Shown: positions 9,090 through 22,100 of the stretch, piece after piece
How the letters are laid out: each line of letters opens with the position of its first letter
How positions within the stretch are numbered: position 1 is the first letter of the stretch
Assembly: GCA_033819885.1 (NCBI GenBank)
Contig: JAQYUZ010000045.1
Span: forward strand, 1-64,000
DNA from: Microbotryomycetes sp. JL201
Taxonomy: Eukaryota; Basidiomycota; Microbotryomycetes
Reading direction: 5' to 3'
DNA length: 64,000 nt
Translations under genes and position numbers: made by a program
The notes under the pieces: model-generated
Told to the model about the DNA's origin: nothing
Database searches by the model: none
Seen by the model: the letters and a program-made list of their open reading frames with translations, nothing else

Positions 9090-12000
9090 TTATGACGCAA
9101 ATTCGCCACTCTTGACAAATGCCTCTGGCATCGTCCGAGCCAAATCAAACCAAGTCCGCTCTACGACGACCACTTCGTCGGGAGCGACGAAATCAAACAT
9201 GACCATTGGCTGGTATCTTCTGACAATTTGTAAGTCAAGAGGTTGCTGTTGCTGCGGCGTATCAGCACCTTGGCGCGAGTCAACCAAGTCAAATTCTTGG
9301 TCGTCACGAGCTCGCTTGCGATCAAATTCGCGACGCTGGCTGATGGCTTTCTTGTTGTGAGCGAGCGACTTGCCACTCTTGAGTGCCGTCAAATCAATCT
9401 TGGTCAACCAGTTGGCGCCCCAAACGACAGCGATCGAATCTTTTGACGACCGACTCTCGTGGTCGCGCGAGGGCTCGAAAGCAATGCCAAGCACAGGCTC
9501 GCGGATGTCCATCAAGGTGTTGGTCTTGACAGTCGACAACGGTAGTGACCAAGGGTGGAACTTGAGCGAAGTCAAGCCGAACAGCGCCAAAGCGTTTGTT
9601 GAAAACGCGAGAATCAACGTCGGCTCGAGCTCGTTCGTTGACGGAACGAATGCAAGAGTCGTTGGAACGCGGTCAGGCGTCGGCAGCACGGCGTGAACCT
9701 ACGAACAAGATTAATGATCAATTGATGGGTCCGCAGTTTTGCAGCATCCTCGTGACTGACCCTCAACAATCGCAAATCGAAGACGCAAACTTTACGCAAA
9801 CTGTCCGCGGTTGCGAGCCATCTGCCATCAGACGATGTCGCAATACTGACAACAGTTGCAGTCTGTTCGTTTTGCGAGGATGCCGGCCTTGATTCTGCAA
9901 CATCGCTGTCACTGACGCTGTCGCTGTCGGACGAATCATTCGTCCGGCTCTTGCCATTGACACCATTGGCTCTGACGGCCCCATTGACTCCACCATGAGC
10001 CAGCTTGCCAGCGACCTCGCGCGACCCGTCACTGGTCGCATGCTGATCAAACACCTTGACAACGCTCACGTCGCCATCTTTGCTTTCGGGCAAACTAACG
10101 ATAGCCACAGCCGAACTCAATGACATGGCGGCGACAAGCCGACGCGAATCTGCCGTGAACGCGAGCACACAGGCTCCAGTGCCGAGCGAGCTCGGGAGAA
10201 CTTCTGATAACTGAGTCGAGAGCGTTTTTTGCCGTTTGGGCACGAACTCGCCGTGACGCTGCAGAGTCGTTCCTCAGCCTAGCGCCAACAAAGCTATGCA
10301 AATCACTTACTGCACTGAGACGGAATAGCTTGGTTTCGTAAAGGTCAGACACTGCCAACCATTTGCCATCGTTCGAAATCGCGCTCGCAATCAAGTTTGT
10401 CTGGAGCTGCAAGGCATTTGTGATAAGCCCAGCATCACGACAACACTACCGTGCGCAGAAGCGCCTTACTTTGAAGTCCATCTCAAGTATCTTGGCCCAC
10501 CCGGCATCGTCGTCAAACTCGTCTTTGTCTTCTCCCGAGAACGCCATTCGCGTCTGACTTCGATAAGCTCTCGGATCACCCAGCTGCCAGATTCCGATAC
10601 TTCGCTCTCTTCTACACATCAATAACCGACCATTGCGTGCAACTGAGAATGGGATGTTCCGCTGAGGCACAAACGCCGCTTTGCGATGAGTTGTGCTCTC
10701 AAACTCTGTCGAAGAAGCGTCTGAGACGGGATTTTGTAGTCTTTTTTGATTCTTCTTGTCAAGTGGAGCAGGCTGAGACACGGGGACGATGACAAGAGAC
10801 AGATCAAGACCTCCCGACGTCAAGATCGGAACTTGCGGTCTCGTCGGAGGAGTCGCCGCGAGAGGCATCGTGAGGGTATAAGGGGGAGACACGACCATTG
10901 ATCGGACGTCGTGCGAATGCAATCGTCTTCCGGACGCTTGAATCCACCTCTTGGTCGGTTTTGCGTTGGGAGCGCTGGACGTGACCGTGACAAGACGAAA
11001 CTCGGTCGTTTTTTGGTCAACGCCAGATGAATAAATAGACTTGCCATCCTTGACAAGCAGCGATCCAGGTCAGCGAGGGAGGCAAGAAAGTCAAAGGTGA
11101 CGCAGCTTACTGGTCCAACTGCGAGGCACAATACGTCGGCTTTGTGGGCTTTGAAGCTCTGAGTCTGGATGCCCATTCTTCCATCCCAGAACTTGACGTT
11201 ACCCATCGAGTCTCCGCTGACAATCGTGCCGTCCTGCAGGACCGTCGTCGCCCAAACAACAGTTTGTTCGCCCTTGAGCTGATCAACTGTCAAGCGGTGC
11301 GAACCCCGCCAAACTCCGGCAACAGAGCCCGAAGATGGTGCGTCAAATTTGCGAAGAGACGAGTTGGAGCAACCAGCAACAATGAATGTATCCCGTGGTG
11401 TTGCGAAACGGTCAGGCAACGACGAAGAGCTGTCCTCTGGGATATGTGAGAGTGGTGAGTGACAAGCCTTGGCATATAGACTTTATTCTCTAGCCTTACC
11501 TTTGGCTTTTCCTTTGAGCGAGTGCGACGAGGGAGGAAGAAGGGGACCCCATGCCAGCGACAAGGCGCGTGTCTTGCCTGGACCGCCAACCTCGATTCTC
11601 GCAACGAGTTCGAGCTCGCCGTCCATAATGTTGAGGATGCGGATTGTCGAGTCTTCACAGCCGATAGCAAGAGATGCGCCAGACCTCGAGGCGGACAATG
11701 CGAAAATGGGTGGCAGCGTCGGCAGGGTAGACTGTGAAGAAGGCGAACCTGCTCAGTCCCTGTGAACGCAACGGGGAACACTGATTAAAGACGCACCTTG
11801 ACTCGTCCGACTTGCTTTGACGATCCAGGTCCACCCCATTCCCATTCTACGAGTTCGCTGCCGACGCCACCGACGCCAAACAGCCTGACGCCTTGACGCT
11901 CGAGCCTCTCTAGTTCGCGCTCGGCGCCGTGCTCGTCTCCCTCGTACATGTCCAAGTCTGCCTGCGACAAGGTTGTCTGATGGGTAAAGACCAGGTGCGA

Positions 12001-12437
12001 GAGCATTGATGTCGGTTTCCTCGAGTTTGTGCGCTGTGGCAATGGAAACGACGACGGCAGCGTCTGCAAGGACAAAGACGTCAGTCGATACTCGTCGTGC
12101 GCGAGTGCTACGGCGGACTGACTCTCCAAAGGATCCAGCCTTGGTGCCCGCCCCAGACGTTGAGCTGCACGTCGCCGTTGGCGCGGCCGACTGCGAGCAC
12201 TTGACGCTCGCCGCTTTCACCGCCCAGCGCAAGCAGCGACGTGTCAAACGACGACGGCGTCAGGGCCATGCAGCTCACAGCTGATGGAGACCAGTCGGGG
12301 AACCTGCACCGGTGTGCGTGGACGGCTGCGCTCGAGTTTGGCGGCGAGGGTTTCGAAGCGCTCGGTCGACGCTGTGCACGACTGCCAGAGCCCTCCAAGG
12401 GCTCAGCAGGAGCCATGTCGACGTCCAAAAGTGACAT
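9090..12437 (-). CDS. UTP4: U3 snoRNP WD40 protein Utp4 (cirhin)
   Basis: Subunit of the t-UTP/UTPA module of the 90S pre-ribosome, acting in the nucleolus in rDNA transcription and early 18S rRNA processing. Eight exons (12437..12123, 12063..11797, 11731..11500, 11436..11111, 11048..10470, 10406..10311, 10258..9761, 9698..9090) join in consistent phases to 973 residues, longer than cirhin (686) or yeast Utp4 (776). WD40-type repeats are visible throughout. DGTIVSGDSMGNVKFWDGR and SFKAHKADVLCLAV are the most Utp4-like, as is HRCRFPDWSPSAVSCMAL at the N-terminus. The extra length comes from low-complexity inserts, for example a Ser/Asp-rich run (SDSDSVSDSD) in exon 7. The ATG at 12437 was chosen because the upstream in-frame codons are not ATG. 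Confidence 0.92.
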
Positions 12438-12778
12438 GTCAGGAGCGCGCAGCCGCAACAAGCGCAAGTTCTAACAGCAACGACGATCGCGAGCGCGTCT
12501 TCGCCGAACGCTCAAAAAAAACTCGGGCGAGCTGCGCAAACCTGTTGACGGCATCATCAACACTCACGCCAGCGCAGCACGAGTGTGACAAACAGTCTGA
12601 CAAACAGTGTAATGCGCCACAAGAATGCTCAGAATCGCTGCTACAGACAATCCGGGATTTTCTTTTGTTTTGCAAAATAACTGCCAGAAACAAACAAGAA
12701 CAGAACAAGTTTTCTGTAGATTCTAGCAAAAGTGAAAGCATATTCAACTTTTCTTGAGATTAACGCGAGAGGCCAAAC
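12438..12778. other. UTP4: UTP4 promoter and 3' flank of helicase gene
   Basis: This gap lies upstream of UTP4 (minus strand) and downstream of the DDX60-like stop at 12779. It is A/T-richer than its neighbours near 12640-12770. No gene-like frame was found. Confidence 0.4.
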
Positions 12779-15700
12779 TCAAGCGTAAATGGCCTTGAAC
12801 TTGCGGTTGAACTCTGCGCTCAGCTCGGTCACCGCGCGGTACAGCGACCAATCGGCATCGTTGACGCCTGCAGGACGCTGCAACTCGACTTCCTTTTCAT
12901 CCTCGCCAGGTCCCCGACCGGGCTCGTCCGCGTCCGAATCGTTGCCGTCGTCCATCTCGGTCTGCTTGCGCTTGATCAATCCTTCGACGGCCGCTTGCAC
13001 ACCACTCAAAGCTTGATCAAAGCTCAACAAAATGTACCACACTTGGCCACGCTTCAAACGGACAGAGAGCGTCACAGAGTCAGCGCCACAAGGTCGACAA
13101 CGCAAAATAAAAAGCACACGATCAACTCACCGGCACAAGATTGTCTCGAACGAGCACATCTAGCGAGCCGTGCCTGTAAAAGTCGACGACGAAAGCGTCG
13201 AGCTGGTGTTCGTCGCTGCCGAGGATGGGCGATTTCAGGTCGGGCAGCGCATGGTGTTGTAGCAAAACGCCTTCGCGAGTTGTGTGAACGAGTTCCGTTA
13301 CAGATCCAAACACGTCGCCGTGACCAGACGTGGCTACAAAGGCCGAGCGACCCTCGAACGGGATCGCCGTCTGGCGCAGTTTGGACGCGAAAGCGCCGTC
13401 GGCCGTCTCGACTGCTTTTACCTTGCGCCGAGACAAGGGCAACACAACGTCTTCACCGAGCTCGTCACCGCGTTGCGTAGCATAGTCCTTGGCGAAAGCA
13501 GCAAAGATTGTCGTGATAGCCTGCTCGTGTTGGCGCAGAGCCGCTGCGATGCGCTCGGGCAGAGGTGGAAGCACGATCATCGACGTCGAGTTGCGACCGG
13601 CTGGACGAAGTGTCTCCTTGCTCTGTTTGCGACGGTACACCGTTCCGAACAAAGACGCCAGTACGGTCAACAGCTCGCGCAAGACGCCATCTCGGTCAGA
13701 GTCGAGCTTGCTTGTCAAGCGATGCAGCTCTCCAGAGCGCAACAAAGCGATGAATGCATAGTTGGCAGGTTCGTGCTGATACAGCGTAGCCGCCATGCCG
13801 TACAGATTCATCGGCCTGTAGAACACATTTGGTCAACTCCCGACAAACACCAAATTGGACGAAACACGCACCTGCCAGTCTCATCGACCAAACCCATGCG
13901 TCGGAGGTATTCGAGAGCAAAACGCGTAAAGTAATGGACAAGAGGACGCTCTCCGGCATCATTGACAGCAAGCCTTGGAATCGTCATGAGCGTGTCGATA
14001 TCTTGCTTGGCCAGCGGGGCATAGTCCGATCCCCACAGCAAGTTTTGAATGCGAAGAACCATTGTGGTCGTGAGTGGGAACGTGCCAGTGAGCTTGGGCA
14101 GCTTTGACAAGAGCAGGCGCTCGATCCGGTCCAGTCGAACACCAACGAACAAGACATTGCCGAGCCTGCATATTCCAGCTCGTCAGTAGCGTCAATCAAG
14201 GATTTTTGAAACGGACATACGTGTCGAAACCTCGACGACCTGCACGACCAGCGCATTGCCGGAAGTTGAGCGCGTTCAAAGCAATCGAATCACCACCAAA
14301 GATGCTGTGAAAGAGGCAAGAGTAAGCGACTAGCCGAAAGTGCAACATTTGTATCACTCTCAACCTACGCCGTGCGGGCCGGCGCGTTGATGCCGAGGGC
14401 GAGCGTCTCGGTAGAAATGACGACGCGCAGCACGCCGCGTCGGTACAAATTCTCGACCAAGACGCGGTACCGACGGGTCAAACCACTGTGATGGATGCCG
14501 ATACCACGTCGGAGCGCATTGATGAGCCACGGGTCCAAATTGAGCCATGCAAGCTCGCCAATCTCCCGCTTGAACTCGACTTGGCTGATGCCCTTGCCGA
14601 CAAACGAGAACTCTTCGGATGGATCGTCAGGGTCGAACAAGTTTGAGCTCTCCTCTTCGTCCGCGCCTGCAGCCGTCGGGTCGTCATCGTCGCCTCCCTT
14701 GCGCTTGGCGGCCGACTCTGCTTCTTTGGCGCGCTTGGCCGCAAGCTTTTCCGCCTCTTTGGCGCGTTGCAGCTTGAGTTTGTACGCCGGTGACTTTTCA
14801 CGCCACCTGCTCTCAGCCTCCTCGAGATCAGTCAAGATCCGTTTGCCGAGTGCCTCGACCTTTTCACGACCAAAGTTGAAGATGATGGCCGGCAAATCTC
14901 CTCGAGCCTGCAAGTCGGCGAGCAGAGGGAGGAACAAGGCATACAAGTCATCGTCGGTGCCGTCCTCGATCTTTTGCTCGACTTCAGCAACGGCTTTGCG
15001 CAAGGGTGCCTCGAGAGCTTGGACCACCTTCTGGAATGGAGAGTTGGGTTCGCGATAGTCGTCGCGCAATCGCCACTCGACCATGATTTTCTTGAGCTCG
15101 GCTTCGTACCTGATCGTGTCTCGGATAGCAACCGCAGGCGTTTTGGCAAAGAACACATTCGGCGCCAGTCCGGGATCAACATCGTCTGAAGCGCCGACCA
15201 TAGCCTTGTACAAAAACAGACAATCGCGAGGCTCGAGAGCCAGATCCTCGGGCAACAAAGGTTCACCCAAGGCGAGAGCAGCGATTGGATGCACGGGCGC
15301 AAAGACGTTGGGTCTCGGCTTGTGCTCGTTGAGTGGGCCGATGGGTTTGATTGGGAATGTCGGAGCGTACGCGTGCTTGCGAAGGTGGTTGAAGCGGTGT
15401 ACGTGCTTGACCATTGAGTAAGCTCGACCAGACTTGGATTCGACAGACTTGAGCCATTCGGAGAAGCGCTCAGGGTCACCGACTGTGGCGGACAGGCCAA
15501 TTACAGGGGCCGGGTTCATGAGAAGCACTTGCCTAGACATCGTGAGACTATCAGTGCCAGGATGTATCATCTTGACGGACCAAGACTCACTCCCAGAGAC
15601 CGCCTCCTTGCTCCGCAATCGCGTGGATTTCATCGATAATCACTCGACGGATACGCGGCGTCCACACGCGAGCCAACGCTGGGTTGAGCAACATTTCTGA

Positions 15701-18700
15701 AAACACGGACGGCACAGTGACAAGAACTTGGCAGTTTTGCGGATTGTTGATCTTGTAGTCACCGGTGTGAATGGCCCACAACGACTGGCCGGCGACTTCT
15801 TTGCTGAAGCGAGCAAACACTTCGGCTGCAACTTGATTGACCAACGCCTTGGAGGGTGCGACGTAGATGACGACGCCGTCGTCAGAGTCGCGCAAAACGC
15901 GCTCCATAGCCGCAAACGAAATGAAAGTTTTGCCGGACGACGTGGGGGCGATGATGAGCATTGACTCGTCTCGATCAATCTTGTCCAGCACTTCGCGCTG
16001 CCATGCATCGGGATCAAAGTTGACACTGTTGCGTCTGACGTCAGCACTATGAATGTTGAGGATCGACCCAGAACGCACCGAGGATCAGGTCGACTGTCAA
16101 GCTCGCGCTCCATAAATTCGCCCATGCAACGCAATTGCCATTCGAGCGGGTCTTCCTTGATTTTCATAAACTCTTCGTAGTTGCCCTTGGACAAGCTGAC
16201 GAACGAGAACGTTTTGGGTCCCTTGTCCTCTTTCTCCTCCTTCTCATCTTTCGACTTTGAGCTCTTGTCCTTGTCCTTCTTGCTTCCAGACTTGCCCTTG
16301 GCGCTACTTTTGCCGTTGACCCCGTTTTCGGCGGCTTTCTCGGCAGCGGCGCCAAACAGGATGCCTTCGGGCACGAGGCAGCCGAGACCAATAATTTCGA
16401 GACTCGAGACGAGCGACTTGCCTTGGCGTTCGTTGATCGTCGCAAGGCCCTTCTTTGCCTTTGCCAACAACGGACCGGCTGTACGAGCGATGAAAACTCT
16501 GTACGAGTCTGCGATCTCGGGCTCGTCGCGACGGTCGTCGGCGATCCACTTGCGCAGCTCGAGATCAATACGTTTGACAATCATCTCTGTGCCAAGCCAT
16601 CGATCGGACGCGCGCTTGTTCTTCAGGTAAGCCTGGAGCAAGGAAATTTGTGCGGGAATGGCCAGCGGCTTGAGTTGTGCCAATCGAGTATCCCACCAAG
16701 TCGCATTCTCTTTGCGCTCTTCTGCCTCTTTTTTGGCCGCATTCTCAGCCAGCAATTTTTCTTTCGACGTGAGAGGCTTCGCGGCTGCCGCTTTGCCGCC
16801 CTTGGCGGGAGGCGCACGATTTTGTGATGGTGCTTTGGGAGCTTGCTTTGCCGATGTTGAGCGTTTACCGACGGCAGGAATTACTTGCTGTTTCAGTGAT
16901 GAGCCCATCGCGCCCGTCAAAGATGCGGCAGACTTTTGCATAGCCGCCATGAAACGTTGCTCTTGACGATCACGCTTCTTCTTGGCGCGGCGGTCAAGAG
17001 CCACAGGAGGAGCAGATCCCAGTTGAGTGGGCAAGACGGGTTTGGGGTTCTCCCAATAACTATCATCATCAAATCGAGTGCCGGAAGGCAGCTTGCTCTT
17101 GATCGTTGCTTCGGTTGACGCGTCCGAGATGCTGACGCGAACGTCCTTAAGGTAATCGTCGACCACTTCGTTCGAGACAGGAAGTAGCGTCTCTGCAGTC
17201 GCTTCAGGAGCAGGAGGATGTTCTGAAGTCTCCGAGGGGAAAGCTGAGCGCAGAGCAGAAAAGTCGGGTACGGACAGCCCGGTGTTGGCCCACACCTCTT
17301 GCAGCTTGCTTGCCACAGTCGGTCCAAGCAAGTCTACAAGCTCGCCTTTCTGCGCCACAATGTCAGTGACGAGTAGGTAGAAAATTCGCCCGTCAATGTC
17401 GAAGTCGGCCAAGACGTCCTTGAGCGAGACGGAGGCAACGACTGCCGACAGCAACGGATAGACGCGAGCCACGAACGAATCAATCTTGGCCATGAGGGCT
17501 TCCGATGGTTTTGGGACCGTCTGCGCCCTCACGTTAAGTGGCAGCGTCTCGAGCAATGATGTGTGGGCAACAAAGAGATACAGCAATGCTGCGTCCTGCG
17601 CATCTTCGGCATTCTGCAATGAGCATTGTCAGTCGCGCTGCTAGAGCTCGAGCAGCACTGACACTCACAAAGCCTTTGACGGCAGCGATGAGCAAGTCGG
17701 CCGGTGTTGATCCGGCAGCTTTGACCGCGGGCAACGCAGGCAGAGCGTCATCTAATGCCGATTGGGCTTGTTGTGCCGCAGCTTTGACAGTCTCGGGCAC
17801 GTGAGACTTGTCTGGCCTGTACAAATACGTCATGATCTGCGTGCTCGAGCGGGTCAGCTTTGCTTTCGATGAAAGCCGGTTCGCCACTTGACCCTGGCTG
17901 ACCCTTGATTGCCTGTATTCGAGGCTTTGGAGCAAGGCGACAGGGATGTGTGCGCCGGTGGCGAATGTGAGGGCTGCGCGGCGGAGCAGGACGCGCTCGA
18001 CTTCAAAGCTCGAGCCTTTGAGCAAGCCGCCGTCGTGTGTTAGCAAGAACATGGGCTGCGCGAAAGCGGCTGATCAACGAAATGAATGTCGACATTCTCA
18101 GGAGATGCTTACGCGTTGACTGCGGTTATAGTCGATCCATTCGTCGTCTGCAAACGACTCGAACGAGTACAACCTGACGCCTGGCAAGTTGCAGCGCCTC
18201 TTGAGAACTTCTCTGGCGAGGCGTCGCGACTCGACAACATAAGGCGATTCGCCGGTCAAGATTGACGTGTGTTGCAGACCTGAGCGTTGAAAACATTGAT
18301 CACTCAGCATCGCGAGTGTGAAGACGGTCCGAGCGCGAATCTCTGCAAGCGGAAAGGTTGAAGCTTACTGCTGAAGAAAACGACGTCAAACGAGCAATCG
18401 TGGCGCTGCAGTTCTCTGAGTGTGTTTTCGAGGAGCCAGGTGGCGTGCAGCAGCTGGAAGCTCGGGTCGTGTGCGCTGCCGAGCGCGAGCAGCGCATTGT
18501 CGAGCACGAACGAAACGAGCGCATCGCCTGCAGGAGACGCAAGTAAGCGTCAGATTAGAGGAACGAGAGAGGACACGAGCGTCGCCAGAGCTGACCGTCG
18601 ATCGCAAACAGCTCGGAGCCGGCAAATTGGAGAATGTCGATGAAACTCGGCTTGAGCGCCGTCGCAAAGACGCTGTCGGGCAGTAGGAGCAGAGTCAGCT

Positions 18701-18889
18701 TCGCAGTTGGTACATCTCTGACTCTGCTGTGCCAGGATACGGCCGTTGTCCGCGGTCGGTGCAGCCCGTGGCATGACGTCTCTGTCGCGCGGGGGTTTTC
18801 CTGCGGTGGAAGACTTGCCTGTCGAGCTGCGACAGCGCCACCGTGACCTGTTCTGAGGCTACATGGTCGCCGTTGACCAGCGATGACAT
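12779..18889 (-). CDS. DDX60-like SKI2-family RNA helicase
   Basis: A superfamily 2 helicase of the Ski2/DDX60 group, expected to act on RNA in the cytosol. Twelve exons (18889..18714, 18672..18596, 18527..18369, 18279..18113, 18055..17669, 17613..16079, 16025..15591, 15532..14369, 14304..14221, 14165..13872, 13815..13131, 13051..12779) join in phase to 1,811 residues; human DDX60 has about 1,712. The N-terminal part ([20 protein letters not shown]...FDVVFFS) matches the DDX60 PIN-like region. Helicase motifs follow: APTSSGKT near residue 860, DEIH near 968, SATVGD near 990, TLALGINAP near 1358 and [10 protein letters not shown] near 1388. A Lys/Ala-rich disordered linker precedes the helicase core. 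Exon 1 is the weakest part because its donor (GTACCA) is poor. Vertebrate DDX60 is interferon-linked, but the fungal role is unknown to me. The gene is divergent from the SNF2 gene. Confidence 0.88.
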
Positions 18890-19162
18890 AATCCTCGTGG
18901 GTCTGGCGGCGAACAGGGGGGAAAGAAGCGGGTGCGGCGTCGCGCGCGAGGCCCGTGCGCACGCGCTGTTCCGGCCTCCTGTCTCACGCCGCTCTCACTC
19001 ACTTTCTCGGCACTCGCACGCGTGCACTTGCTTTTGCCTTGCGCCTGCTCTTCATCCTTGCAACGACGGCCACAACAGAGACGGCATCAAGCACACGCGC
19101 GCTCGTTCAACCGCCGAACCGGGGACTGCTTGCTGCGGCAGCTCGAGACCCCTCGCGGGCTC
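18890..19162. promoter_or_regulatory. Short bidirectional promoter
   Basis: Only 273 nt separate the start codons of the DDX60-like helicase (minus) and the SNF2 translocase (plus). The segment is GC-rich with CG-dense patches (gcggcgtcgcgcgcgag near 18935) and no TATA box I can see. Both promoters must lie here or inside the flanking exons. Confidence 0.5.
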
Positions 19163-22100
19163 ATGGACCGCACAGGAGTCACAAGCCGAGGCAATGAACG
19201 GGCACAGCACCCTGCTCCGCTGCAGGTCCCTCGGCCCGCTGCGTTTGTCGATTTGACCGTGTCGGACGACGACAACGACTACGAGCGACCCACGCCTGAA
19301 AACACACGCAACAGAACAGGCAACAGATTTAACGGAACTGCTCGCCCCGGCCAAGACTTTCGCCCGCCCCGTAGCATGATGAGCTGGCAACGGCATGACG
19401 GCATCGGACCCTGGTCCAATCGCTGGGACACGCCAAGCGGTCAAAGCAACCATACTTTGCAGCAGCAGAACGGGCACCATAGACATCATTTGAGCGCGAC
19501 AGGCTACACCAGCTACGCCCACAGGCCACTGCTGCCACCAAACGCGCCACCGCCACGCCAAGCTCCTCCAGGCGGCTTCGCCTCTTCCGCCAGCGCTTTC
19601 AAGCCAGTCACCTCGGCAAAAGCTCGAGCTTTTGAACAAATGAAGACAGAGCATCGTCAGCTCGGCGTGCCAATCGCAATCCCGCAAAACGAGCCCTATC
19701 GCAAACCAGCGCCCGCAAACTACTCTGGCAAGTTCAGCCTTCGAGCGAGCTCTCGCGAGACGATGTCGGCCGAATGGCACTGAATTGACGTTGCCCTTCA
19801 CAGGCAGAGGCACATCCATCGACTCGAGTTTGCCCAACATTTCCGTACCAGACAACCTCAGCTCTGCCGATCTAGAATCCGCACTGGCAGAGCTCGTAGA
19901 GTCGAACCTTAACATACAAGACGAAGACTCGGTGGTCGACGGGCCAGAAGGACTTTCTTGCAAGCTGCTCGACCATCAGAAGCAAGGCTTGGCCTGGCTT
20001 CTCCAGCGCGAAACGGAAAAAGCTCGAGGTGGCATCCTGGCCGACGATATGGGACTCGGCAAGACGGTACAAATGATTGCTCTAATGCTCGCAAACCCAC
20101 CCAAGAAGGAGCTGAGGGACAGCGAAGGGAAAAGAATCAAGACGACATTGGTGAGACGATGTTTCCCGCACAGTTTTACTGTTTCAAGCTCACTAGTTCT
20201 CGCCAGATCGTTTGCACACCTGCCTTGATGGACCAATGGGAGCAAGAGCTTAAACAAAAAGCGCCAGACTGCTTCTCTGTTGCTATTCATCACGGCGACA
20301 AGAAGCTAAAGTCGGGTACGTGCCCTCGGCTGCGCGAACGAGTTACTCTGCTGACGCTTTGCGAGCAGGAAGGGCGCTGAGGAAACACGACGTCATCATC
20401 ACCACATATCCAACTCTGCAAAGCGAGTGGCCTGACCCGAAAGGTGGACGAAAAATGAAGGGCGACTCTAATGGCACAGTCACCCCTTCAGCCAGAGGTG
20501 CTCTTTTTGACGTCGAATCGTGGTACCGCGTCATTTTGGACGAAGCTCACATCATCAAGAATCGGACAACGAAGCAACACAAGGCCTGCTGCGAGCTCGA
20601 TAGCCATTACCGCTGGTGTCTTACGGGCACACCTGTTCAGAACGGCGTCATGGACATTTTCTCTCTGTTCGAGTTCCTCGGACCTGTGGCGAAGCCTCTT
20701 CACGAAATTGCTGAATTCAAGGCAAAGATAGAGACGCCCATAAAGAACAAGCGCGCCAAGATTGGTTTCCAGCGATTGGCAGTAAGCTGAAAGTGGCCCG
20801 TTGAAAAAGTTCCTCTGACGTGCATTGCCCTCGCAGGCCGTGCTGAGCGTGGTCATGCTCAGGAGAAACAAAGCGACTAAGATCGACGGCAAGTCAATTT
20901 TGCCGCTGCCACCACGCGAAGTCATCGTGGTCTCGAGCCCGTTCATGGATCCGTGAGCTGCCTGTCCATTGCTGAATCTGTGTGCGTACTGACATGAAAG
21001 TCAGCGACGAGCTTGAATTCTACCAAGCCCTCGAGTCAAAGATCGCTTTGACGGTAAACTCGTTCATCAAGCACGGCGGGCTAGAGGCCAAGACGATTGA
21101 CGCTCTTTCGCTCTTGCTCGTGAGTAGCGGGAATCGGACGGTTTCAACGTTGCGCTGAAAAAGTCGGGGCTTTTCAGCGCATGCGTCAAGCGTGCTCGCA
21201 TCCGTCTCTAGTCACGAAAAAGGGCGTTGACGAGGACGACGATCCCGACTCGCTCGAGAAGACTGCCGCTCGTACAAATCCATCTACGCCAGTTGTGAAT
21301 AAACTTGTCGCCAAAGACGAGTTAGACGACCTTTTGAGCGGTCTCGGAGCGCTGTCAGTGCAAGCTCCGCCGACTTGTCTTGTCTGTCCGTCGCCGGCCA
21401 AAAACTCGACAGCAAAGTATTGTCAGGATTGCAATTTGTTGTTTGAGAAGCATTCCAAACTGCATTTCTCTACCAAAGTGAGGCAGTTGCTCAAGTGCTT
21501 GAACGACATTCGTAAGGAAGGTCGAGGACACAAGACTATTGTGTTTTCCCAGGTGAGGCGCCTACGGTTCTAAGCCTGTGCTCGGCTGACATTCAAGAGC
21601 TAGTTCACGTCAATGTTCGATATTGTCGAGCCCTTCCTCAAGTCGTCGGGATTCAAATTTGTCAGGTGTAAGGCCGTGTCTTTCCGGATAGTGCACCAAC
21701 CATGAGCTGAACGTAGGGCCGCAGTCGATGGAAAAAAGACCGGTCCTCAACGAGCTGCGGCCCTCAAGGCGATTCGAGATGACCCGGAAGTGACTGTCCT
21801 GTTGTTGTCGTGAGTCTCAGCTCCCATTCAGGACGGGTGAATGGCTCGATTCTGACGTGACATGCTCCCTGAAGGCTCAAGAGTGGCTCTGTCGGACTGA
21901 ACCTGACTTGCTGCTCACGAGTCATACTCATGGACTTATGGTGGAACCCACAGGCGAGTCTTTCTTTGATCATGTCACCTCTTTTGACAAGATCTGACGC
22001 GCAGTGGCAGATCGAAGAGCAAGCGTATGGTCGAGCGCATCGATATCCTCAAAAAGAAGTCGTCAAGATCTTCAAGCTGACGATCACGAACACGGTCGAG

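Noticed and set aside
18934-18951. CG-rich run in the DDX60/SNF2 promoter considered as a CpG-type element
   Set aside because: Short and not clearly different from the surrounding GC-rich coding sequence.
18932-19162. N-terminal extension of the SNF2 frame upstream of 19163
   Set aside because: The open frame starts at GTG and is a low-complexity stretch from GC-rich promoter DNA. The first ATG just before the SUMO motif is at 19163.
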